A stretch of DNA of 64,000 nt from Luzula sylvatica (lineage: Eukaryota > Streptophyta > Magnoliopsida > Poales > Juncaceae), in assembly GCA_946800325.1 (NCBI GenBank), contig OX326961.1:37384543-37448542 (forward strand), in the 5' to 3' direction. The position numbers were made by a program, and so were the translations under genes. Below the pieces are notes generated by a model. It was not told the DNA's origin. It saw only the letters and a program-made list of their open reading frames with translations, and made no database searches. Positions 42,314 to 54,969 of this stretch are shown piece by piece (the first letter of the stretch is position 1; each line of letters opens with the position of its first letter).

Positions 42314-43490
42314 ATAAGACGCTCAATGCATACGACACGTCAGGTCTCGTACAGATCATGGCATACATGAAAGATCCAACCGCCGAAGTATATGGAACCT
42401 TATCCATGTTACGTTTCTCTTCGTTCTATGTCGGACATTGAGCTTTCGAAAAGTTTATACCACTCGACATGGGGAGAAACCCTTTCTTAGAGTTTTGCAT
42501 GAAAAACCTTTTCAGCACTTTGTCGATGTACATACTCTGACTTAGGCCGAGGAGCCTCTTGAATATATCTCTATAGATCCTCACGCCTAAAATATAGGCG
42601 GCCTCTCCTAAATCTTTCATAGCGAAACGAGTATTCAAATTCTTCTTAACATCCGATAACATCGGTATGTCGTTTCCTATGATCAATATGTCGTCCACAT
42701 AAAGAACAAGAAATACTACGCGGCTCCCACTAATCTTCTTATATACACAAGGTTCTTCTTTGTTCTGTATAAAATCATACTCGCCTATGACTTCATCAAA
42801 ACGAATATTCCAACTCCGAGAAGCTTGTTTCAGCCCATAAATAGACATTTGAAGCTTGCATACTTTCTAAAGATTCTTTGGATCGATAAAACCTTCGGGT
42901 TGTGTCATGTACACATCCTCCAATAAGTTTCCGTTAAGGAAAGCGGTTTTAACATCCATTTGTCATATCTCATAGTCATAATATGCCGCTATGGCAAGGA
43001 TAATCCTTATAGACTTAAGCATTACTACCGGCGAAAACGTTTCATCATAGTCTACTACCGACGGTTTTAACCAAGGATGGTGGATCAATCAAGTTCCAAA
43101 CTTGATTATCATACATGGATTGGATCTCGGATTTCATGACATCATGCCATTTGTCGGAATCTCCACTCGACATAGCATCTTTGTAGGATGTCGGCTCATC
43201 ATCTATGAGTTCGACATTGCCTTCATCAGTCACGATAAAACCATATCGTACTGGTTCAAGCCGGGTCCTACTAGACCTACGAGGAGCACCTTGTGCTATT
43301 TGCTCGACATCCTCAACTATTGACGGATTCGGGTCAACATCCATCGGTTCAATGTCTATTTCTGGATCTCGAACCTCTTCGAGATCGATTTCACTCCCAC
43401 TAGCTCGTTGAGATATGAAATCCTCCTCCAAAAAGGTACCTCTACGAGCTACGAAAACCTTGTTTTCCTCGGGATTGTAGAAATGATATG
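42314..43490 (-). pseudogene. RT and linker fragment of E pol
   Basis: Frame 43045-43431 carries the acidic linker and RT start (SYKDAMSSGDSDKWHDVM, MYDNQVWNLIDPP). A gap with frameshifts follows, then frame 42426-42848 (MSIYGLKQASRSWNIRFDEV, with catalytic LYVDDILIIGND). It is about 80% similar to D by eye. F interrupts it at 42314 in the stretch equivalent to DVSYALSVV. RNase H on the far side has been deleted. Confidence 0.88.
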
Positions 43491-43509
43491 CTTTAGTTGG
43501 GTGGTTCCC

Positions 43510-44138
43510 CCAATATCGGTTACACGCAATTCCCCCAATATCGTCGTAAACTTGCTCAAAACTTCACTCAATCTCTAATGGTGAAATCTCTCTTCTTGGC
43601 TTGTCTCACAAGTTTCATAATAGTCTCTGAAGAGAGAAGATCAACCCTTGATCTTATATTAATCACCCTAATTATTACAGGATTAATGAGTATCTAATAA
43701 AACTGCCAACTCAGAATTCGGACTACATTCCGTCATGATGCACCATGGTCCGTCGCGACGAACGTATCGCATTACTGAGATAGTCGTTACTATTGAGATC
43801 CGTCATGACGGACCAACTTCTCCGTCGCGACGCACCTCCGTCATGACGGACAACCAGTCCGTCACGACGCTATATATACTCACAGATTGGTACACAGAAA
43901 TTCTCTTTGGTCCGTCACGACGGACCAACCATTCCGTCACGACGAACTATGTATAGTATGTGTAGGAAACCCCTTTGGTCCATCATGACGGACCACCAGT
44001 CCGTCATGACGGACTATGTGTTTTCTGTCCTCATGACGGACTATGTATATTATGCATCCAATCGTTTCGACGAACGCGTACGTTCATATATCCTCATGTG
44101 TACAATCTACTAGGTGATATATAACTGTATTTACTTCA
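43510..44138 (-). repeat. LTR of E, right, truncated
   Basis: It matches the last two thirds of the left E LTR from CGGTTAC onward to ATTTACTTCA. The inner 340 bp or so and the PBS are missing. It also has CATG-centred palindromes (43,727-44,045). Confidence 0.85.
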
Positions 44139-44749
44139 AATTCTTTGTTAGTTTGCAACCATTGGCCCATCCTTATCCTATATGGTATATATAGGATATT
44201 TCTCTCTCTCCAACCAGTCTAATCATTGTGGCAATTTTTTGAAAGTGTTTCTAAAGAGTGTGAACAAAAAATAGAGATAGAGAGAAAAGGACAAAAATAG
44301 TTTTCTCCATTAGAGAAGATATGTACGAGATGAAGCAAGAATATACACAGATCGACTAGGGAGATACGTGTGTGACCGATAGACGACAACTCAAGGTGGA
44401 TACGGATCGAGGAATCACACTTGCGATTTTCGGTTGTGATCCGATAAGAATTTTGGTTCTATCGAGCAATTGACGGTGTTGAGACGTGTGGGCGTGAGAC
44501 GCACGAAGGACAGCCGTAGTCGCGTTTGACGGTACAAAGACGTGTGGACGTGGGACGCACGAGAAGTAACCGCAGCGAAAGCACGAAGGAATAAGTGCAT
44601 CAATCCTTCGTTTGTCATCAATTTCACGAGGTACGGGTTGTATATTCTTACCATATCCGTATGCCGAATCGATGTCAGGATCTTGGATTAGGGAAAGGCG
44701 CCGTGTTCCTAATTTGGCTGCGCGGGATCGGTGCCCCGGTTTCCTTCAG
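44139..44749 (+). repeat. Partial LTR of the A/C superfamily, inverted
   Basis: The plus strand reads the inverse of A/C LTRs: GGCCCATCCTTATCCTATA, TATATAGGATATTTCTCTC, later GATCTTGGATTAGGG, GCTGCGCGGGATCGG, ending GTTTCCTTCA. The first part of the LTR is missing. Confidence 0.7.
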
Positions 44750-44970
44750 CCTCGTCACAACTTAATGGTTCGATCATCAGTTAATGGATTGAATGACCCA
44801 ATTGTACCAAATTAAAAAGGTACGAGACTTGATTGACAAATTTTAAAAAGATAATGGGCTTAATTGACCAAATTAAAATACTAGGGGTTTGATTGAACTT
44901 TTGATGGAAGATAAGGAACTAAAAATAGACTTTTTTCTTATAAGTTTGTGCAATATTGATCCATTTTTTA

Positions 44971-45697
44971 CAGTATTGCAAATTGCGTTGTGTTGCGGTG
45001 ATATAGCGCGATATTGCGTGTATTGGAAGCCAAACGCTGCGCGATGCGACTTTTTTGCGTTAAATCTCCAAGCATGTTTTGTGAGGCAATTTTTTTGCGT
45101 TAAGAACATAACTACACAAATAAACACAATTTTTTTTCATTTCTATGCTAGGGTCTATTTCTTTCTTTTTGTTCATGTTTTGTGAGGCAATTTTGCTCTT
45201 TTTGGCGGGCAGATTTTTGAGTTCTATTTTCTGTCTTTTCTTCTCCTTTGTCCTCTTTGGATTGTTTAAGGGCTTAATAACTAAGATAAATCTCCAAGCA
45301 TATCTTCATTTCTTTTTCTTTTTCGATTTGTTAAGATATCATACTAACATTCTCTCATTTCCTAAAAAATCAAACTTTCATTTTTTTTTCATCTTCTCTT
45401 GTACTTAATTTATCTTATTTTTGTTTCATTTTTTAGCACTTCAAATTAGTAGTACTATTTAATATAATATGATTTTTTAAGTGTCAAGTTCTTGTATTTT
45501 TTTTATCTTTAGTTATGTGGTTGAAAGTAGTAGTGCCGTAATGGATTTTGATTTTGAACTACCAATGTATCATATACAAAATGGTTATTCTTATTGTTCG
45601 CTACAAAAGTGTAGATTCGATATACCGCACGCTATGCGTTGTACGCTACAAAAAAAATCACGACGCCACGCCGTGCTAAACGCTATTTGCAACCTTG
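44971..45697. mobile_element. hAT-type MITE with 8-bp TSD
   Basis: It starts CAGTATTGCAAATTGCGTTG and ends AACGCTATTTGCAACCTTG, inverted over about 15 bases. The duplication ATTTTTTA is perfect at 44963-44970 and 45698-45705. The interior is T-rich with GCGATATAGCGCGATATTGCG near the left end. No transposase frame. Confidence 0.88.
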
Positions 45698-45705
45698 ATT
45701 TTTTA

Positions 45706-46460
45706 TGATTCATGTGATTGGGATCTGGTGGGCTTAACAAGCCCTATGCGTACTCATTTTCCAATAAAGAGGAGAGGACGGGACTCATGTTGGTCGATAA
45801 GTAAGGAAATGAGTAGCTCGGATAACTGGTAAGACTTCGTCACAGGCAAAAAAATTCTGCTATATTAGAACGCCAAGTTTTGCTTAGGAATCACTCTATT
45901 CTTGAATTGTTGCTTATCCAGGCTGCTTATCCAAGCTAGATTTCATAAAAAAATATTGTTTGGACACTTTTCTGGGGGATGTGATTTTCTTGGATAAGAT
46001 GTTCTTTCGCTCGGCTAACATATCTAATGCTTGATGAGCAACACGAGAGACTGATGTTTACCAATCAATGCATAATACTTTTTATATTGCTTCACTTTGG
46101 CAGTAGGCTTCGTTTGAAGTAGGTTTTGTTTCAGTGTCATATATCAATATCGTATGTCCACACATGCCTGAAAGCAAGTGGACAGTGGAGAAACAATCAC
46201 ATTAGCTCACTGGTATCTTACATTTGCTGAATGACATGTTTTATACTCTAAAACTCTCCACCAAAATACCAAAAACAAAAAGTAAAAATATATGTTAGAT
46301 TCCACAAACCTACGAAAACTCGTCCGTGCAATATAATTCGTAAACATAAAAATTTACAACCACATTTCCAACCAAACATCAACCTTCTAAAATCCACATC
46401 CCCATTACAAAAAAAAACCCAAAAAAATAAAAACAAAACACCCATCCATCCGTTCATCGA
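45706..46460. other. 3' flank of ABCB19
   Basis: Includes the 3' UTR of the minus-strand ABCB19 gene, limits unknown. No other gene seen. Confidence 0.55.
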
Positions 46461-49400
46461 TCAAGCATAGCGTTGTAGTTGCAACAACTTACAATACGCC
46501 CCTTCGGGTCTCCCCACCAACTCCCCATGACTCCCCTTCTCCACAACCTTCCCATCTTGCACCACCGCAATACAATCCACTCCTCTAATCGTACTCAACC
46601 TATGTGCCACCATCACCGTCGTCCTCCCCTTCATCAACTTCTGCAACGCCTCTTGCAAAACGCACTCGCTTTCCGCGTCCAACGCACTCGTCGCCTCGTC
46701 CAAAAGCAAAATCGCCGGATCCTTCAACACCGCTCTTGCAATTGCAATTCTTTGTTTTTGTCCTCCCGATAATTGTACGCCTCTCTCGCCGACCAATGTC
46801 CTGTAGCCATCTGGCAATTGCACGACGAATTGGTGAATGTTTGCGGATTTTGCCGCCTCGATTATTTCCTCCTCGGTGGAATCTTCTTTCCCGTAGGAGA
46901 TGTTATCGAGGATGGTCGAGGCGAATAGGACGGGCTCTTGTTGTACTAGCCCAATCTTCCGTCGAAGCGACTTTAAATTATACCTTTTGAAAAAAAAATA
47001 GTAAAATTAATAAAAAAGAAAATCAGCAATAATAATTTATTTCTTCTATAATTTACCTGCGAATATCCCTCGCGTCAATGGAGACTTTCCCAGCCGTGGG
47101 ATCATAAAACCGCTGAATCAACGCAATAACGGTACTTTTTCCCGACCCGCTCGCACCGACCAAAGCTGTGCTTCGACCCGCGTGGATTTTCAAATTAAAA
47201 TCCTTGAAAACTTGAATATCAGGTCTCGAAGGATACGAGAAGTCGACACGTCTCAAGTCAATCTCGCCACGAATAGATTCCACATGTTCTCCCTCGGGAT
47301 CGTCGGGTTCGATCTTGGTCGTCCGGTTTAGGGTTGCGAATACCGAACGAATGGATTCGCCTCCTCGGATTATCTCCGGTGCAAGACTTATCGTTTCGGC
47401 CACGGAGTTGGCGGTTATGACTAGCACTACGAATACTTTGATCACTTTGGAGAATGTGGAGTGATGGTAGCGTACCAAGTGGGACCCATACCAAAGAACG
47501 AGGGCTTCGGAGGAGTAGAGGAAGAGTTGGGAGAGGCCGAAGAGGAGCCCAGCTGTTTGGCTCCTTCTGAAGCTGCGTTTTTGGGGTCCGCGTAGCTCAT
47601 TACTGAATAAACTAATAACTTTATCTTCGGCATTAAATGCAGCCACGGTTCTTATATTACTCACTCCTTCCCCTGCTATCATGCTCGCCTTTGCGTGTGC
47701 CTTTGCCGTGTCCCCCGCAAATCCTTTCATCGATAATTGCTGTTATAAATAAATAAAAAAACATTTTAAATCACAAAATTCAAACATATAAGTAACATGA
47801 TGAATGAATGACCTGAGCGAAGTTGGCGAAGACGAGAAGAGGGAAGGTGGCAAGAATGAGGAGAGCGACACGCCACTCAATGATAAAACCAACTATGAAT
47901 GAGGTCAGCAACGATGTCATGTTTTGTAGTATCACCGATATTCTCTCCGCTATTGCAGACTTCACATCGGCCGCGTCAATTGCAAGTCGAGCCGCAACTA
48001 GACTCGAGTTATTATCCTCCTCGTCGAACCACCCAACTTCATTCCTCAATATCGCTACAAGAAAATAAAATATATATACGATTAGTACTTTTTTCAGGGT
48101 AAATTTGATATAAATTATAAACAAACTTTTGACTTACAAGAAAGCATCATTCTACGCACTCGAGTGGTGAGATTTTCGCCCATAATACTAAAAAAGTAAT
48201 GCTGCAACAAATACGCGCCAACAGCATAAACTCCAGTACCGATATAAATAAACACATACTCCTTAGTCTTCCTCTCCATTTCGCCCGCATCTCTATAATA
48301 AAACACCTCGATCATGCACGCCATCACAATCGCGAAAGTGGGTCCGATAAACCCGGATAAAACCGACCCAATCGCGCCGAAAACAGTGTAAGGCCATTCG
48401 GGGGCATTCAACTTCAACAACTTGAAAAAATATCCCCTCGGCGCGGGATACTTCTTATCGTGGTCCGCCGCGGAAACCATCTCGATTTGTCCATCCGCGC
48501 CGGTACTATACTGATAGCTCAAATTGCGTAAACTTCCAGATCTTAAACTCAACGATTTCGTCGATAACGAATGGCTCAGATGAACCGATCGCGATTTTCG
48601 CGAAACTCCGCCGAAATCACGAGTCCGAGCAATTTCTTGGAATTTTATTAGTGACGAATATGCCCCTAAGGGCTTGGAGAGGAGGGTTTGGTGGGATCCG
48701 GTCTCGACGACTTGTCCTTGTTGGATGACTGCGATCAGGTCCGAGTTTTGGATGGTCGAGAGACGGTGGGCCACCACAACGGTGGTTCGACCAATCATGA
48801 GCCGGTCTAGCGCTTCTTGAACTATGCTTTCGGATCCTGCATCAAGGGCGCTCGTTGCTTCGTCTAAGAGGAGGATTTTGGGGTCTTTTAGCATTGCTCG
48901 TGCTATTGCGATTCTTTGCTTTTGTCCTCCCGACAATTGTACCCCTCTTTCCCCCACCTGAGTTAACAAATAACAAGGTTTAATATGTAAAATATCAAAT
49001 TTAGAGGGTATAAAAGCAAAATGCTGACTTGGGTGTTGTAGCCATTGGGAAGAAGTGAGATGAAACCATGAGCATTAGAAGCGTTAGTCGCGGCTTCGAC
49101 CTCCGCAATCGTAGCGTCAGGTTTACCGTACAAAATATTCTCTAAAATCGTAGTCGCGAACAAAGCCGGCTCTTGATTTACGAGCCCGATCTGCTCTCTC
49201 AACCACCTCAACTTCAACGTCTTTATATCCACGTTATCCAACAACACCTCCCCTACATTAAAAGTTTATGATTACACTTATTTAATATAAAAAAAAATGT
49301 TAATTAATTAATTACCTTGATTGGGATCATAAAAGCGTTCGATTAACGAGACGACGGTGCTTTTGCCGGAGCCGCTTCCGCCAACGACGGCAGTAGTTTT

Positions 49401-51795
49401 GCCGGCGGGGAAGAAGAGAGAGAAATCTTTGAAGATTATAACGTCGGGTCTCGACGGATAGCTGAAAGTCACGTTCTTAAACTCGATATTTCCTTGTACT
49501 TGATCCAAACATTTTCCGTCCGTGTTGTCGTGGATTATCGTCGGTCTCTGACGAATTATTTCCATTAGTTTGTACCCCGCTATTTTCCCCTTGCTAAACG
49601 CCCCCAAGTTCGAAAACGCTTGCCCCAAACTCCTGTTAATCCAAAAAAAAAAAAAATCAAATGATATATTTTTTATTTTTTTTATTTTATTTTGGGCATA
49701 CATTCCGCCAACAATTGCGGAGAAGATAGCGGTGAAGGCCTTGCCACCGTCAGTCTGTCCGTTTCTGATAAATACGCCAGCGTACCAGAATACCAGCGCC
49801 CATGACATGCACGCGATACCATACGTGGATCCGATTCCGAGTCCTTTGGCCATGCCGGCTTTGTACCCGAGTTTCAATGTGTTCTGAATCGCGTCAGAGT
49901 AGGAATTCAAAGCCTTGTTTTCGCCCACGAATGAATATACCGTTCTAACTTGTGCTATGGCCTGTACAAACAATGTTTTGAATAGTAATGTATATCTAAA
50001 ATAGTATTTTATACTCAATATACTGTTTTGCATGTGTCAAATTCAGGAGACAAGAGATTGATTGATGAAATAAAATCCTAGAAGAGAAATGGGGCCAAAG
50101 AAAATTTTCAATTATTACACATGGAGATGCGACTTCATATGGAAATGGGTATTTCAAAAAAGAGGTCATATATGGTGCCCCCCCCCCCCCCCCCCCCCCC
50201 CCATTTCCCCACCAATCACCATGAGGTCACATTAATGGGGGGCTCCTTTCCATCTCCCAAAATCCCCCCATTCAATTAATAATGTTTTGAATTAATTGTT
50301 AATTGAAATAATTAATTATGAAATTCTTGTATTAACTGTTAATTACATCGCAATTAACTGTTAATTCAAAACAAAATTAATTGAGTGGAAAAATTTGGGT
50401 ACAAATCGGAGATGAAAACTAGCCCCCCAATTAATGTGACATGTGTGGGGGAAATGGGGTGCACGGTATAATTTTCCTTCAAAAAATGACCCTACCAATT
50501 GAGTTAACATTTGACCATCCATGTCCATCTTGTTCATGCCAGTCAAAGAAAACAAAAGTGTCCCAGAAAGAAGAGGACCCCATGAAATTGTATAACTAAA
50601 GGAAAAAGAGATTTGATTCACCCAAAAATCTCCCATGGATCCCACCTCACCATCCAATAATAACACTTTTTTCACTTACCACATGTAAGCATTTCACTTA
50701 CCACTTACAAAAGTACCAAAATTATTACCTGTTCGGCGACGATACCCGCATTGGCATAAGATTCGCGACTCTTCGAAGTCAAACCGGTCAAAGTGTAAGC
50801 GTAAAGGCCACCAGCAAACGCAATGGCTGGAATTACAGCCACGCTGAGCAACGCGAGTCTCCACGCGGCCACGAATCCAACCACTAAGCCCGCAAAAAAC
50901 GTGGACAAGTAATGTATGAAATTCCCGACCTAAGAAATGTAAAGAAAGAGAGATTTAACGAGGTGAGTTTAAGAGAATGGGGTGAGATTACCACACTACC
51001 TTCTCGCCGATGGCGTCTTGGACTAAGAGAGTGTCGGTGGAGATACCGAAGACTATATCGCCGGTACGTGTGTCCGTGTCGAAGAAACCTACGTCCTGTC
51101 GGAGAACTGCTTCGAGATATTTCTTTCTGAGAGTGATCACTTGTCTCTCTCCGGTGTACATCCAACATGCTATCTCTGAAATGGAAAAGGGTATTTGAAA
51201 AATATGCAATTAGGGAAGAGTTTGGGGGTGTATTTGCAAATATGCAAGATGGCAAAGCGTAATGATAGTGAAAGACGGGAAGATGGGAGAAGATGACCCA
51301 GCAGGTGGTCTAATGGCTACCCCACTGGTCATTTTCTCGTTGAAATTCATGGACTAATGGAAGCTCAGTAGATAACTCACCCGCGTAGGAGGAGATACAA
51401 ACCACCAGTCCCAGGTAGACGAAATACAACGCATACTGTAATAAGAACAGAAATAAGTTAAGACATGGAGATTGCAAAAAAAGTATCTAAGCTGCGATGA
51501 GTAGGATCTATACGAGTAAATATGTAATACTTGCCTTGGAGACCTCATCGGTCATCTTGTGCAAATGCATTTGGTTCTTGCCGAAGCCATTGATGAGGTT
51601 ACCAAAGAGGAGGAAAAACACGGGCATGGCGGCGCCGTGAACGACGGCGCCAAGAGTTCCGGCTGCCATGAGGAGACGGTCCCATTTGTCAGCAAAGGTA
51701 AACAGCTCGTAAAACGCCAAGCTTTGATCCTGTTTCTTCTTCTCATCCTTGTTGGTCTTCTGATCCGATCCCTCGTTGCCTGCCTCCCCCGCCAT
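46461..51795 (-). CDS. ABCB19: ABCB19-type P-glycoprotein, hormone efflux transporter (11 exons)
   Basis: Exons: 51535-51795, 51381-51435, 51000-51175, 50729-50929, 49702-49961, 49316-49632, 49029-49252, 48138-48957, 47813-48054, 47057-47739, 46461-46983. They total 3,762 bp, 1,253 codons plus TGA, with every phase consistent; Arabidopsis ABCB19 is about the same length. This is a full transporter, TMD-NBD-TMD-NBD. Walker [10 protein letters not shown] is at 402-410, LSGGQ at 506-510 and Walker B ILLLDE from 526. In the second half Walker [10 protein letters not shown] is at 1047-1055, LSGGQ at 1151-1155 and ILLLDE from 1171. Linker [20 protein letters not shown] is typical of ABCB19. The family exports auxin (and reportedly brassinosteroids) at the plasma membrane. 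Intron 1 uses a GC donor. I start at the ATG of MAGEAGNEG; the frame upstream has only TTG. Confidence 0.96.
50171..50470. mobile_element. MITE in ABCB19 intron 4
   Basis: About 45-bp terminal inverted repeats: the left holds ATTTCCCC and GGTCACATTAATGGGGGGCT, the right AGCCCCCCAATTAATGTGAC and GGGGGAAATGGGGTGCAC. It is about 300 bp with an AATTAACTGTTAATT-rich interior. The left arm contains a run of 25 C (50178-50202). Superfamily is not assigned; the intron is 767 bp in all. Confidence 0.82.
50178..50202. repeat. Homopolymer C25
   Basis: Twenty-five consecutive C within the left arm of the intronic MITE. The right arm has only four to five of these bases, so the tract expanded after insertion, or its length is a sequencing error. 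Confidence 0.9.
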
Positions 51796-54700
51796 TGAGC
51801 TCGTAAACTTGCTCACCAACTACTAGTATATTACTATTTGTACTAATTACTTTGATTTAAATCCAGCTAGCTTAACATCAGTGATCTGTTAAAGATTTTT
51901 CCTTTATTGAGAAATGGATTAGAATATAAAAAAGCAAAAAATGGGTTTTAGGGAGGATTGAGAGGAAGAGCTGGGACGAAGAGAAACGACGAGAGAGACA
52001 GAGGTGGGAGTGTGTGAGTGAGGAAGTGAGACTGAGCAGCATAGAATCTCGATAAGTCTCGTCACTCGCGGTGACTACACACGTTACGCATACCTTACTA
52101 CGGCTTTGTTCCCTATAATCCACAATGAATTTCCCTTGCCATATTCATCTGTGCCATACTGTGTTGTTTGTGTCACGAAAAATTGATATTATATAATAAT
52201 ATAGTGTGTTCTAAAAGAATTGAAAAAAGAAATAATAATTTGATTGTCAAGAAACTCCAAAATATAATAATATATTATGTCATGAAATTATTTCTGTAAA
52301 TACAAAAAAAAAAAAAAAAAATTTACAAAATATTTATAATATTAGATATGTTAAATATATATCTTAAAATTATTTCCATGCAATTGTTTTGTCACGTCAA
52401 AAAATTTAGTATCGTGACATTTATTTTATAACACTGGAGAATTTTTTACATATAACCTTATTTTTGAACTAATTAACGAGAAATTACGTGAATATGAAAT
52501 AATTTATAAATATAGCATTTTGGTTTTTTTATTCGGTGTTAAATTATTATGTTTGCCAATGATTTAAATACGCAATAGCGCCGCTATAGCACAAATAGCG
52601 AAAAATATTTCTAAAACGTAATATCGCAATCTACTAAATAATGACGATATATCACCGTTATAACATACAATAGCAATAATTACGTTGAAATTGCAGACTA
52701 AGCACTACGAACCTTTATATCGGATAAAAGAACTACTTAATTCGAATTAGAAAAATAGAGATGTGGAAAGTGCTTTCTCGAATCCGTCTTTCCTCGTGTT
52801 TGATCGGATAAAAGAACTATGAAAAAAGAAAGTTATTTCACTATTTTTCCATAAATCTATTCTTTTTGTTTTTCTGTCAAATAAGAGAAAAAACGGTTTA
52901 CTTCGTCCATTTTATGGAGGATATAGTTTATTTCTATTATTTTTCTCTCAAATCAAACATATTCGAATGGACCGTACAAACATTCATGACAAATATGAAG
53001 AGATTATGATAATAATTTACATGAAGAAAATAAAGCATTCATTGAAAATATAATGCATGTAAACAATAAATGTACTTTGATAATTATTTATTTCACATAA
53101 AAAAATGTAGGGAAAGAAAAAAAAAATTCTCGCCCTACGAAGTTATAAAAGTAAACACATATTTTTATACACAGTTAGGTATTCTCTAGTTAGAATTATT
53201 AATGGAGAAATTTATGATTTAGCACTACTTAATTCGGTAAAAGTAAATTAATGCACATCAATCTAACTAAAATGCAATCTTTACAAATATTTAATACTAA
53301 TTAATTAATAATTAATAATAAGGTTATATTCTTAAGAGAATATATATTATGTAGTGTTGATTTTTTGAGTCATTACATGATTTGTTGTATGGAATGAGAT
53401 GGAGATGGATTAAACTGCATTCCCTATGCTAGGGGAGTGTTGACTGTTCAAATTGGTTGAGTCAAATGACAAATAATAATTAACATTTGTGTGTGTATAC
53501 CCTAGAGAGACATGGATATTTGATTGAAATGAAGTTCATGTATAAATGCATAAAAAGTTTATTTGTTGTAATTATTATTCAAGATAGTGAAAATCATGCA
53601 AGAAAAATAGTGTTGTAAGTGGTAACTACAAAATACTTTTTGAGAGATGTGCAAGTAGTTTTTCTACTTTACTGAGCAAAATGCATTTAAATGCCTTCTG
53701 TCAATGAAGATTTCCTTCAGAAATGTATATACTTCCTCAATTACAGCACTATATGTCATCTGTACATATAAATAGGAAAAATAATATTAATTAATCACAC
53801 AAAATATATATTGATACTCAATATGTACATTGATTTACAAGAATTCAATTTTATTCAGAGTTATATATTAGGTTGGATATGAATTTATAATATAGTGGTC
53901 CATGCTCCATTGAGGCACAAATAAAATATTGTCTTGTTAAAATAATTGCAAGTTTCTAATATTTTTCAGTGCAATGCAATAATTGAACCAAAACATTAAA
54001 AAATACAAAAGAGAATAAAAAACTAAAAAAGCAAGTAATTTATATTGTTAAAATCATGCGACGCCTATGGGTTGCATGTTGGCGAGCAACTTTACAGGAA
54101 AAGAACGGCTCTTTTAAGGTTGGATTTTCTTTCTAAAGTTAGCATATCAAATTTTTTAAAATTATAAATTAAAAAAATAAATTTTATAAAATTGCTAATC
54201 TTGTACTATACCACAATAATTAGCTCAGTTTTTTGGGTTATTTAAAATTCAATTATAAAGCAATATCAATGATGATCAAGCTCTCATACTTTGCTTAAGC
54301 TGATGATTTTATAATGCCATATAAATGAAAGTAGTTTAATTTTTTAGACAGTACTTTTACTCGAGAAAAGAAATTATACAGTGGTGAATAATTGAAATTG
54401 AAATACAACTTAATTAGTAGGTTCGTAAATTGTATGTGAAGTTTAAATATAATTAAATTAATTTGGATGGTCTATTTGAAGATTCTGCTTCCAAACTTAG
54501 GATACCTGCATGAAGGCATGTGCATGGCATCAAAGCAATTCCTTAGGACTGAAAGTTTCTTGACCTAATACAGGCTAAGATAATTCTTTAATCACCCAAA
54601 ATAATATTCAATTTAACACCTAGTTTAGTAGCTCTTCCGTAATCAGAATTGACAAATCACATTTATTCAGGCTTAATTGTAACTAATGCACTGACCAAGC

Positions 54701-54969
54701 AAAAAGAAGATGTATTAGCGGCTATCAGGCTATGGCTAGGTTAAAGTTTATGAATTTAAGAATTTATAATTAGGAAGATGATTAGAGTTAGAGGTTGCGG
54801 TTCTACCAAGAAAGGGGATTAATTAGGCCTTGTGCCCAACATGATTGCGGGAATCAAGTTAAGCTCATGTCAGCATTTATGTTTCTTCTTAATTTTCTAA
54901 ACCACCATTCTTCTTCATCTTCAACGACCATTCACACAGGGCTTAAATATATAGGACCCTAGTATAAAA
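51796..54969. other. ABCB19 upstream region, no other gene seen
   Basis: The first 300 bases (5' UTR and promoter in minus sense) are GA/CT-rich. No convincing TATA could be fixed. The rest is AT-rich with short GCGATAT-like stretches near 52,560-52,700. Confidence 0.55.

Larger units (their letters stand above)
37333..44138 (-). mobile_element. Copia element E (deleted, with two insertions)
   Basis: The left LTR is complete and the right LTR lacks its inner part. In between, in minus sense, are the 3' noncoding region, a solo B-family LTR, a truncated Sirevirus-like element and an RT segment. Gag, protease, integrase and PBS are deleted. No matching TSD is visible at the outer ends. Confidence 0.8.

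Noticed and set aside
50361..50675. 104-codon frame inside ABCB19 intron 4
   Set aside because: It overlaps the MITE arm and lies between exons whose phases fit without it.
51796..51819. Longer N-terminus of ABCB19 (VSKFTSS before MAGEAG)
   Set aside because: The upstream codon is TTG, not ATG; the first in-frame ATG is at 51795 and matches the family N-terminus in length.
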